Origin: JAQBQB01 sp963846925 | Lineage (GTDB): Bacteria > Gemmatimonadota > Gemmatimonadetes > Gemmatimonadales > Gemmatimonadaceae | DNA length: 64,000 nt | NCBI GenBank assembly: GCA_963846925.1 | Contig: CAWJXW010000014.1 | Span: forward strand, 310,001-374,000 | Reading direction: 5' to 3' | Shown here: piece by piece, positions 10,943 to 19,269 of the stretch | Numbering within the stretch: the stretch's first letter is position 1 | How the letters are laid out: each line of letters starts with the position of its first letter | Position numbers and translations under genes: made by a program | Notes under the pieces: generated by a model | The model's input: only the letters and a program-made list of their open reading frames with translations | What the model was told of the DNA's origin: nothing | Database searches by the model: none

Positions 10943-12612
10943 ATGCGAACAGCCCGAATCCCTCTCGCGCTGCTTCTCGCCGGCGCGGCTCCTCTCGCGG
11001 CGCAACCCGCGACCGACGTCGCGATCATCCCTCGCCCCGCGTCGGTGTCCGTCGGACGAGGCACGTTCCAAATGACGGCGCGAACCGCGCTGTGGGCCGA
11101 CCGCGAGGACAGCGCCGTCGCGCGCCGCTTCGCCCAGGACGTCGCGCCGGCCACGGGCTTCGACCTTCGCGTGCGCGTCGGAGCGCCGACGAGCGGCAAC
11201 CGGATCGTCTTCGTTCGTGCACGGCGCGACACGAGTCTCGGGCCCGAGGGCTATCGCCTCTCCGTCACACCCAGCGTGATCACGATCACGTCCGCCGCTC
11301 CCGCGGGCGCGTTCTACGCTGCGCAGTCGCTCCGACAACTCCTGCCGCCTGAGATCTTCCGCGACGCGCCGATCGCCGGAATCAAATGGACGATCCCCGC
11401 GGTCACGATCCTCGACCGCCCGAGATTCGCCTGGCGCGGAATGCACCTCGACGCGTCACGCCACTTCATGCCGAAGGAGTTCGTGAAGAAGTACATCGAC
11501 CTGCTGGCGCTGCACAAAATGAACTCCTTCCACTGGCATCTCACCGACGACCAGGGCTGGCGGATCGAGATCAAGAAATACCCGCGTCTCACCTCAGTCG
11601 GCGCATGGCGGTCGCAGACGCTCGTCGGCAAGGCCCAACGCGATTCGACGCTCGACGTCTACGACCGCAAGCCGCACGGCGGTTTCTACACGCAGGACGA
11701 CGTGCGCGAAATCGTCGAGTACGCGCGCGCGCGATTCGTGCGCATCGTCCCGGAGATCGAAATGCCGGGTCATTCGCAGGCCGCGATCGCCGCCTACCCC
11801 AGCCTCGGCAACTTCGGCGATACGGTTCCCCCCCCGTGTGGACGCGCTGGGGCGTCACGCCACACATCCTGAATCCGTCCGACACGACCATCGCGTTCAT
11901 GCAGGACGTCCTCACCGAGGTCATGGCGCTCTTCCCCGGTGAGTTCATCCACATCGGCGGCGACGAGGCGATCAAGCCGGAGTGGAAGGCCAGCCCGCGC
12001 GCGCAGGCGAAGATCAAGGCGCTCGGCATTTCCCCCGACGACCCCGCGAATCCACGTGATTTTCGCGCCGAGAACGAGCTGCAGAGTTGGTTCACGACGC
12101 AGATGGACCACTTTCTCACCGCGCATGGACGGCGGCTCGTCGGTTGGGACGAGATCCTCGAGGGAGGACTCGCGCCGAACGCCGTCGTGATGTCGTGGCG
12201 CGGTACCGCGGGCGGACTCGCCGCGGCCCGCGCTGGTCACGACGTGATCATGACGCCGGGCGATTACACCTACTTCGATCACTATCAGTCGCAGAGCACC
12301 GCGACCGAACCGCTGGCCATCGGTGGCTTTCTGCCGCTCGATTCCGTCTACGCGTACGAGCCGGTGCCCGCCGAGCTCGAGCCCCAGTTCGCGCCACACA
12401 TTCTGGGCGCGCAGGGACAAGTCTGGACCGAGTACATCGAGGGCCCGAAGAACGTCGAGTACATGGCTTTCCCGCGCGAGAGCGCGTTGGCCGAGGTGCT
12501 CTGGACTCCCAAGGCGCGTCGCGACTTCTCGGACTTCTCGGCTCGGCTGACGGCCGAATTCGCGCGACTTCAGGCGCTCGACGTCAACTACCGACCGACG
12601 ACGAAACCCTAA
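10943..12612 (+). CDS. Beta-N-acetylhexosaminidase, GH20 (one frameshift)
   Basis: Secreted glycosidase that removes terminal N-acetylhexosamine residues from chitin or peptidoglycan fragments. The ATG at 10943 gives the signal peptide MRTARIPLALLLAGAAPLAA. The GH20b N-domain is followed by the catalytic barrel: FAWRGMHLDASRHFMP, NSFHWHLTDDQGWRIEIK, EIEMPGHSQAAIAAYP, and the catalytic Asp-Glu pair in FIHIGGDEA. The C-terminal barrel end includes GAQGQVWTEYI. The frame shifts inside a run of eight C at 11828-11835; a run of nine or six would join the two halves exactly, so a homopolymer error is likely. The intact length would be about 557 residues. It ends overlapping the convergent sixA-like gene by four bases. 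Confidence 0.92.
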
Positions 12613-13127
12613 CCTTGCCTGGCGACCGCTCGCAGATGGCTCGGATGAAGCGCCCACTCGAGCGTACCGTCGCCCTTTTTCGGCGCGCCGGCGAACGAGA
12701 TGAGGCACGCGCCTCCTTTCTTGAGCTCGATGCGTGAGTGCTTGGTGCCGCAGATCAGCCACGTCGCCAGCGCGCTCAGATGCGGCTCGTGCCCAACGAC
12801 GGCGACGACGTCCTGGGGCCCCCCCCCCCGTTCGGCGATCCAGGTTGCGAAATCCGCGAACGCCGCCCTCGGCCGAAGCGAGTCCGTTGTCGCGCCGATC
12901 TCGAGACCGTACTCCTTGCCGACGATTTCGGCCGTCTGCTGCGCTCGCGTGAGCGGACTCGCTGCGAGAAGCGTGATGTCGGGCAGCAGGGCGCGAAGCC
13001 CCGCCGCGCCGAGCTCCATCTTGGCCCGCCCTTCGTCGGTCAGCGGTCTGAGGTCGTCCGATTTGCCCGACCCCGCGAAGGAGTCGCGATCCTCCGCAAT
13101 CGCATGGCGAATGATCAGCAGGTGCAT
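12609..13127 (-). CDS. SixA-type histidine phosphatase
   Basis: Small cytoplasmic phosphatase of the phosphoglycerate-mutase-like branch; SixA dephosphorylates histidine phosphotransfer domains. The N-terminus MHLLIIRHAIAEDRDSF carries the catalytic RHA, then RPLTDEGRAKM, ASPLTRAQQTAEIV and the second histidine in VVGHEPHLSALATWL. At 172 residues it fits the family. The start at 13127 is chosen because it places the RHA motif as in relatives; an ATG four codons upstream (13139) is possible. Neither has a clear ribosome site. A run of eleven C at 12819-12829 lies in the ERGGGPQ segment without breaking the frame. The gene is convergent with GH20 and divergent from the DUF1028 gene. Confidence 0.85.
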   Translation of the reverse strand: MHLLIIRHAIAEDRDSFAGSGKSDDLRPLTDEGRAKMELGAAGLRALLPDITLLAASPLTRAQQTAEIVGKEYGLEIGATTDSLRPRAAFADFATWIAERGGGPQDVVAVVGHEPHLSALATWLICGTKHSRIELKKGGACLISFAGAPKKGDGTLEWALHPSHLRAVARQG

Positions 13128-13157
13128 GAGTGGCCGCATTCCTCGATTGGAGATGCC

Positions 13158-13946
13158 ATGAAACTCATCCGCAGAATCCTCCTGACACTGGCAAGTCTCG
13201 CGCTACTGCCGCTACCCGCGGCGACGCAGAGCTCGGGTCGCCGTCCCCCCGCACCCGAACTGTGGCCGACAGGCACCTTCTCCATTCTGGCATACGATCC
13301 GGCTACTGGTGAGCTCGGTGGCGCTGTGCAGTCCCGCGTCTTCGCCGTCGGCAACGGCGTACTCTCCGCCGAAGCGGGGGTCGGAGTCGTCGCCACGCAA
13401 GCCATCGTCGACGTGAGCTACGGTCCTCAGGCGCTGGCGCTCCTGCGTCAGGGCATGGCCGCCGAACAGGTCGTGAAGACGGTTTGGGAGCGCGACCCCG
13501 ATCCTCGTCCCGACAACTGGTCCAAACAGGGAAGACAATTCGCGGTGGTCGACGCAAAGGGCAATGTCTTCGCCTACACCGGCCCCAAAGCGACGGTCTG
13601 GGCCGGCAACAAGGCGTGCGGCGCCGCGAACACGCACTGCACCGCGCAGGGAAACATTCTCGCGAGTCCGGCGGTCGTGGACAGCATGGTGGCCTTCTTC
13701 GAGCGAACGCCCGGACATCTCGCGTATCGGCTTCTCGCCGCGTTGGAAGGCGGCCAGCTCGCCGGAGGCGACAAGCGGGGGCAAGAATCGGCGGCGTTGG
13801 TGATCGTGAAGAAGGACGGCGGCGTGTGGCTGCACAACGACACCGTCCTGCGACTCCAGGTTGACGACAATCCGGAACCGATCAAGGAGCTGCGCCGCCT
13901 CGTCGAGAAGGCGGCGGCACAAAAACAGATTCCGCCGGCGCCGTAG
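13158..13946 (+). CDS. DUF1028 family protein, exported Ntn-hydrolase-like
   Basis: Exported protein of 262 residues in the DUF1028 family, which has an Ntn-hydrolase-like fold and poorly known function. The ATG at 13158 is preceded by GGAG at 13150-13153. The signal peptide is MKLIRRILLTLASLALLPLP. The conserved start of the domain (TGTFSILAYDPATGELG, then GGAVQSRVFAVG) and the repeated A/G-rich segment AEAGVGVVATQAIVDVSYGP are present, as is the QGNILAS motif. The C-terminal part has GQESAALVIVKKDGG. No operon partner is evident; a short divergent gap of 30 bases separates it from the phosphatase gene. Confidence 0.88.
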   Translation: MKLIRRILLTLASLALLPLPAATQSSGRRPPAPELWPTGTFSILAYDPATGELGGAVQSRVFAVGNGVLSAEAGVGVVATQAIVDVSYGPQALALLRQGMAAEQVVKTVWERDPDPRPDNWSKQGRQFAVVDAKGNVFAYTGPKATVWAGNKACGAANTHCTAQGNILASPAVVDSMVAFFERTPGHLAYRLLAALEGGQLAGGDKRGQESAALVIVKKDGGVWLHNDTVLRLQVDDNPEPIKELRRLVEKAAAQKQIPPAP

Positions 13947-14072
13947 CGATCTCTGGCGTGTTCCGCCGCGCAGCTTAGACTGGACGGGCGTCTCGTGCGA
14001 AGGCGACCAAGTCGCGATCACCAGTCGGGCGCCCACGACCCGTTCCACGCTCACCTGTTTCGAGGAGCAGTC

Positions 14073-14717
14073 ATGCAGAATTCGATGTTCGGCGGGCGCG
14101 CGTTCGCTCGCACCGCCGCGCTCGCGATGGTCGCCTTGCTCGCGCGGTCCGCTCCTGCCCTCGGGCAATTTGGCGGTGGAAGTCCCGAGCCGATGGTCCG
14201 AATTGGCTTCGGCGGCGGCGTGACCGTCCCGGTGTCCGACGCGAAAGACGCACTCAAGAACGGCGTGAACGGCGCCGGCTTCGTGCTCGTGAATCTGCTC
14301 GGCGCCGGACTGCCCGCGCTGCGATTCGCGTTCACCTACGATCGCTTCGACTACAAGCCAACGGTGGCCAACGGCGCCGTCGGTTCAACGAGCACCACCA
14401 ACCCCGGGAGCAGCCAAATCTTCGGCGGCACCGGCGGAATCAAGATTCGTCTCGTGCCCGGACCGGTCAGTCCGTACGCGATAGCGGGCGTCGGCGCGTT
14501 CAACGTGCGCGACCTGGTCAACGCGACGAGCGGCGCACAGACGACGATCTCCAACACGAACTTCGGCGTCGACGGCGGCGGCGGTGTCGAGCTCAGGTTC
14601 GGGCGTCTGTCGGCGTTCGTCGAGGGACGGATTCAGAACGTTTTTACGCAGAGCACCGGTTTGCTCAAGCGGAGCTCGATCCAATCTTTGCCCGTCACGT
14701 TCGGGGTTCTTTTCTGA
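14073..14717 (+). CDS. Outer-membrane beta-barrel protein, porin-like
   Basis: Predicted small outer-membrane barrel of 214 residues. The ATG at 14073 follows GAGGAG at 14062-14067. The signal peptide is MQNSMFGGRAFARTAALAMV and ends near ALGQ. The mature part is glycine-rich with alternating polar and hydrophobic strands (MVRIGFGGGVTVPVSDAKDA, LRFAFTYDRFDY, GGIKIRLVP, VSPYAIAGVGAFNVRD, GGGVELRFGRLSAFVEGRI) and ends with SLPVTFGVLF, whose terminal phenylalanine is the usual barrel-assembly signal. It resembles the outer-membrane beta-barrel (OmpA-barrel-like) families. The 126-base gap before it holds no feature I recognise. It converges on the M24 peptidase gene. Confidence 0.85.
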   Translation: MQNSMFGGRAFARTAALAMVALLARSAPALGQFGGGSPEPMVRIGFGGGVTVPVSDAKDALKNGVNGAGFVLVNLLGAGLPALRFAFTYDRFDYKPTVANGAVGSTSTTNPGSSQIFGGTGGIKIRLVPGPVSPYAIAGVGAFNVRDLVNATSGAQTTISNTNFGVDGGGGVELRFGRLSAFVEGRIQNVFTQSTGLLKRSSIQSLPVTFGVLF

Positions 14718-14732
14718 GCGACTGACGTTCCG

Positions 14733-16197
14733 CTAGGGGACGATCGGGCGCGCGCGCTTTTTCATCAGCGCCTCGATCTCCGCGATCTCGCGTGGCGCGT
14801 TGCTCAGTCGTTCGAGACCGGTGTCCGTGATCAGATAGTCGTCCTCGATCCGGACGCCGGTCCCTTCGTACCGCGCGACGGCCGGCCTCACCTTGGCGAT
14901 GAACGCGCGATTCTTCGGCGTGTCGGGGAGCGCGTCGAGCATGCGCGCGCTGACGTAGATCCCCGGTTCGATCGTGAACACGTCGCCGGGCTGATACACG
15001 CGGTCGCCGTACGAGAACTGCGCCGGATCGTGCACCGCGAGCCCGAGTCCATGGCTGATGCCGTGGATCATCCACAGCATCCCCTGCTTGCACATCGACG
15101 GTGCGCGCTCGCAGTTCGCCTGCCAGGGCGGATCGAAGGTCGCGTCGTCGCTCTCGATCAGGCCGAGCTTCGCGAGCCCGCGAGCGCGAACGGCGACGGA
15201 TGAGTCCTGCGCCGCCGCCGCCGGCTTCCCGGGTCGCGCGTTTCTCTCCGCGGCTGCCTGCGCGTCTCGCACGAGTTGATACATCGCGCGCTGCTCGGGC
15301 GTATACGTGCCGCTCACGGGAATCGTCCTCGTGATGTCCGCCGCGTAGCCTTCGTACTCGGCCGCCGCGTCGATGACGACGACGTCGCCCGGTTTCGTCT
15401 CGCCGCGGTCCTTCATATAGTGGAGCTGCGTCCCATTCAGTCCCGAGCCGACGATCGACCCGTACGCCGGACGCGACCCGCCGAGTCGAGTAAACGTGTA
15501 CTCGAGCACGGCCTGGAGCTCGTACTCGTGCGACGGGACGGGCGCGGTCATCGCCGCGCGGTGCCCTTCGGAGCTGATCTCCGCCGCCTTTCTCAGCAGC
15601 GCGATTTCCGCGACGCTCTTCTTCGCGCGAAGCTGGTCGACGAACGGCGCGGCGTCCTTCGCCATGAGGCCCGGGTGCTTCGCGGCCAGCGATCGCGTGA
15701 ACACGCGTCCTCGCGTCAGCGAGTCCGCGCGCGAAAAATCGGCGTCCTCGAAGTCGTCGAGCGTGTAGAGCGGAAGGCCCGCCGCCGCCAACGAATCGGC
15801 GACGGCTCCGATCGACGTGAACGACCGCGCCTGCACGCCCAGCGTCTTCTCGACCGACGTCGAATCGGGGCGCCAGCCGTAGTAGAACGCGGCGCGTGGA
15901 TCCGCGGGCGTGAGAAACAACGTCGTCGTCCCGGCGCCGCGGCGCACAACCATCACCATCGCCGCGTCGGGCTCGTCGAAGTTCGTGAGATAGTGAAAGG
16001 CCGGCAGCTGATGAAACGGACCGAAATCCGTGATCGGCGTCCGCCCGCCGAACGCGATCACGAACCCACTGTCGACCCGTTTCGCCAACGCCTCCCGCCG
16101 CGCCGCGAACTCGCGTTGGCTGATTTGCGCCGCGCCCGGCATCGCCGCGAGCGCGAGGATCGCGGCAACAGCGCCCCATCCTGTTCAGTCGGAACAT
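14733..16197 (-). CDS. Xaa-Pro aminopeptidase-like M24B metallopeptidase, exported (frameshift in signal peptide)
   Basis: Exported aminopeptidase that cleaves N-terminal X-Pro bonds. The N-domain (GFVIAFGGRTP...) precedes the pita-bread catalytic domain with metal ligands in VVVIDAAAEYEG and ADITRT (two Asp), the HGISHGLGL region (His), TIEPGIYV (Glu) and GVRIEDDYL (Glu). The long frame starts at an internal ATG (16142), but upstream the other frame encodes MFRLNRMG and removing one G from the run at 16174-16177 gives MFRLNRMGAVAAILALAAMP, a proper signal peptide. I therefore place the start at the ATG at 16197, which follows AGAGGA. The intact length would be about 488 residues. It lies 86 bases after the M16 gene. 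Confidence 0.9.
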
Positions 16198-16227
16198 CGT
16201 CGTTCCTCTTTGCCTGGTTGTTAGCTG

Positions 16228-16275
16228 CACCGGTCCACCGGTCCACCGGTCCACCGGTCCACCGGTCCACCGGTC
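16228..16275. repeat. Six perfect tandem copies of the 8-mer CACCGGTC
   Basis: Six uninterrupted copies of CACCGGTC between the M16 stop (16283) and the M24 start (16197). Each unit contains the palindrome ACCGGT, so any two copies can pair and the transcript between the genes can fold in several registers. The copies are identical, which points to recent slippage or to conversion. Translated it gives an artificial repeat (DRWTGGPV), but the repeat belongs to no gene. Confidence 0.95.
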
Positions 16276-16282
16276 TACCCGT

Positions 16283-19138
16283 TTACGGATTCACCTTCGC
16301 GTTCTCCGGCAGCAGCACGAACCGCGCGTAGTTCTTCGTATCGAAGTATTTCTTCGCCGCGTCCTGAATCTGCGCGGCGGTGAGTCCGGCCAGCATCTGG
16401 TCGTACGGCTTGAGCAACCCGGCGATGTCTTCACCCGCCTGTCGTCGCGCCAGGATGTTCGCCACCCAGTAGCCGTTCTGCTTGACCTCGACCTCGCGAG
16501 CGCGCGTGAGCTGCTCCTTCACCTTGGCGACGTCGACGGCCGAGGGCATGTTCGTCTTGAGCGAATCGATCATCGCGAAAACGGTCTTGCTCAGGAGCTC
16601 GACGTTTTCGGGCGACGAGTTGAACTGAACGGTCAGCTCGTACTCCTGGCGCGGGACGCGGCCGCACCCGCCGCCGAAGCTCGGGCTGTACGTTCCACCC
16701 AACTTCTCGCGCAGCGTCTCGTCCAGCTTGATGCGGAAATATTCGACGAGCGCGCGGAACGCGAAGCGGGTCTCGGGCGCGTACGTGCATGCGCCGGTGA
16801 ATTCGATGAGCGTGTTCGCCTTCGGCTCGACGCCCTTGCGCACGACCTTCTCGACGATGCCTTTCGGCGGCGATCCGCCGTTGTCGCGGAAGGTCTCGTC
16901 CTTGTGGGTCGACGGCAGCGACGCGATGTATTTCTCGACGAGCGGCTTGAGCGTTACGGTGTCGACGTTGCCGACGAACAGGAACGTGAAGTTGCTCGCG
17001 TCCGCGAACCGGTCCTTGTAGAACGTCAGCGACTTGTGCGGATCGAGCTCGGCGAACACCGGCGCCGTGAGGGGACGCGCGCGGAAATTGTGCTGCGCCA
17101 TCGTCCAGCTCACCGTATCGCCGAACACCTGATCGGGGTCGTTCCCCTTGTCGGCGAAGAACGCCGCCGCCTGGTTCTTCCATGCGCCGAATGCCGACGT
17201 GTCGAGTCGCGGCGCCGTGAAGTCGAGATACGCAAGCTGGAAGAGCGTCTCGAGGTCCTTGGGCGACGCGTGCCCGCTCAGGGCTTCGCCCGTTTCGCTG
17301 ATCGACGGACTGACGCCCGCGGCCTTGCCGGCGAGCTTCTTTCCGAGATCGACCGCGCTGAAGTCGCCGATCCCGCTCAGACCGACCACGCTCGACGCGA
17401 ATGCCGCCGAGATGTAATCCGGATCGGACGCGAGCGACGAGCCTCCCATCGCCGAGGCGCTGAACAATACTTCGTCGTCCTTGAAGTCGGTCGGCTTCAC
17501 CAGCACGTGCGCGCCGTTGGACAGCGTCCAGTCCGTGACGCTCACCGCCGGAATCGTCTTCGTCGCCACGATCTTGCCGGGCGCCGGATCGTTCGTCACC
17601 AGCGCCGCTCCCGACAGGTTCTCCGTGTACGCCACGACCGGCGTCTTCCCCGCGCGCTCGAAAACCGCCTTCAATTCAGCGGCCGTCGGCACCTTCACGC
17701 TGTCCTTCGCCGGCGACTCGGCGATGATCACGCGATTCTCATCCGTGATCCATGTGCTGGCCATCTTGTTCACTTCGGCGAGCGTGATCGTCGGCACCAA
17801 TTCCTGGACGAGCTTGTACTCGTACTCCACGCCGGGGAACGGCTCGCCGTTCAGGTAATTGTCGATGTACTCCTGCACGTACGACCCCGACTGCGTTTTG
17901 TCACGCTCGGCGTAGGCCCGCTCGTAGCCGCGCAGCATGTTCTGCTTCGCGCGATCCAGTTCGCTTTGCAGGAATCCGAACTCGTCGACGCGCTTGGACT
18001 CGAGCAGCAGCGCCTCGAGCCCCTTGTCGATCGTTCCGTTCTTGACGTTCGCCGACAGCGTGAACGCGTCGCTCTCGCGCCCGATGAACGACCCCTTCGA
18101 CGCGTCGGCGCCGAGGAACGGCGCGTCCGGCTTTTGCGAGATCTCCTCGAGCCGCGCATTCAGCATCGAGAGATAGAGGCGCTCCATCAGGTCGCGGCGG
18201 TAATCGCCGACCGTCTTCGTCTTCTCGAGCGGCAGTTTGAACATGAGGCTCACGTCGGAGCCTTGGGCCTCTTTGTCCGACGCGACCGCGATCAGCGGTT
18301 CCTTGTTGGGCGGCACTGTGATCGTCGGCCGCTTGGTCGGGTTCATCGCCTTGGGAATTCCAGCGAAGTGCTTCTTGATCTCCGCTTCGATGGCGGCGGG
18401 GTCGAAATCGCCCACCGCGATCACGGCCTGAAGGTCTGGGCGATACCACGTCTTATAGAACGAGCGGACGCGCGCCGGCGTCGCCGTCATGATGCTTTGC
18501 TCGTTGCCGATCGGCAGCCGTTCGGCATAGAGCGACCCGCGCAACGCGACCGGCAACCACTGGTGCAGCATGCGATCGCTCGCGCCCTTTCCGAGACGCC
18601 ACTCCTCACGCACCACGCCGCGCTCGTCGGTGACCTCCGATGAGTCGAACAGTTGCCCCCGCGCCCAGTCCTCGAGGATCGTGAACGCCTGGTCCACGAT
18701 GCGCGCCGTGTCGGTCGGAATCGGCAGGATGTAGACCGTCTCGTCGAAGCTCGTGTAGGCATTAAGGTCGGCACCGAACCGTACACCTATAGACTGCAGA
18801 TACTTCACGAGATCGTTGTGGTTGAAATGCGTCGTCCCGTTGAACGCCATGTGCTCGACGAAGTGCGCGAGCCCGAGCTGGTTCTCGTTCTCGAGCACCG
18901 AGCCGGCGTTTTCGACGAGCCGCAACTCCGCGCGCTTCTCGGGCTTGTGATTGACGCGGATGTAGTAGCGGATGCCGTTCGGCAGCCTGCCGACACGGAC
19001 CTTCGGATCGGTCGGCAGCGGCGTGGAGGCCGGCGGCGCCGCGGCGGCGGCGGACGAAGTTCTCTGCGCGACGGCCGGCGTAAGTGCTGCCAGCGAAACG
19101 AGCGCAGCAGTGGCTAGGCGAGTGGGGATTTTGGACAT
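16283..19138 (-). CDS. M16 family zinc metallopeptidase, two-domain (PqqL-like)
   Basis: Periplasmic or secreted insulinase-family peptidase of 951 residues. The signal peptide is MSKIPTRLATAALVSLAALT, followed by an alanine/proline-rich linker. The inverted zinc motif HFVEH is at residues 92-96 (AHFVEHMAFNGT), with a further glutamate in the VTDERGVVREEW region. Residues ~200-400 form the inactive second half of the first M16 pair. A second pair (about 520-950) includes SASAMGGSSLASDPDY and FLFVGNVDTVTLKPLVEKYI. No ribosome site is evident before the ATG at 19138. It is followed by the CACCGGTC repeats and then the M24 peptidase on the same strand, so the two peptidases may be co-transcribed. 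Confidence 0.93.
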   Translation of the reverse strand: MSKIPTRLATAALVSLAALTPAVAQRTSSAAAAAPPASTPLPTDPKVRVGRLPNGIRYYIRVNHKPEKRAELRLVENAGSVLENENQLGLAHFVEHMAFNGTTHFNHNDLVKYLQSIGVRFGADLNAYTSFDETVYILPIPTDTARIVDQAFTILEDWARGQLFDSSEVTDERGVVREEWRLGKGASDRMLHQWLPVALRGSLYAERLPIGNEQSIMTATPARVRSFYKTWYRPDLQAVIAVGDFDPAAIEAEIKKHFAGIPKAMNPTKRPTITVPPNKEPLIAVASDKEAQGSDVSLMFKLPLEKTKTVGDYRRDLMERLYLSMLNARLEEISQKPDAPFLGADASKGSFIGRESDAFTLSANVKNGTIDKGLEALLLESKRVDEFGFLQSELDRAKQNMLRGYERAYAERDKTQSGSYVQEYIDNYLNGEPFPGVEYEYKLVQELVPTITLAEVNKMASTWITDENRVIIAESPAKDSVKVPTAAELKAVFERAGKTPVVAYTENLSGAALVTNDPAPGKIVATKTIPAVSVTDWTLSNGAHVLVKPTDFKDDEVLFSASAMGGSSLASDPDYISAAFASSVVGLSGIGDFSAVDLGKKLAGKAAGVSPSISETGEALSGHASPKDLETLFQLAYLDFTAPRLDTSAFGAWKNQAAAFFADKGNDPDQVFGDTVSWTMAQHNFRARPLTAPVFAELDPHKSLTFYKDRFADASNFTFLFVGNVDTVTLKPLVEKYIASLPSTHKDETFRDNGGSPPKGIVEKVVRKGVEPKANTLIEFTGACTYAPETRFAFRALVEYFRIKLDETLREKLGGTYSPSFGGGCGRVPRQEYELTVQFNSSPENVELLSKTVFAMIDSLKTNMPSAVDVAKVKEQLTRAREVEVKQNGYWVANILARRQAGEDIAGLLKPYDQMLAGLTAAQIQDAAKKYFDTKNYARFVLLPENAKVNP

Positions 19139-19269
19139 GGAGGAATGTTACCCGGTCGAAGCGTTCCCGTTGCCCTCGGACATTGTCGGACTCGGCGATT
19201 CGGTTACGTTCACCGCGCCGGTTGCCGAGTCGACGCAGATTCGCGGCCAAATTCTGCTTCGAATTCATA

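Noticed and set aside
12816..12832. Long C run in the SixA-type gene as a frameshift
   Set aside because: The frame stays open and family motifs continue on both sides (ERGGGPQ), so no break is evident.
16228..16275. The 8-base repeats as a CRISPR array or a protein repeat
   Set aside because: Units are 8 bases with no spacers, and the translated product does not belong to either flanking gene.
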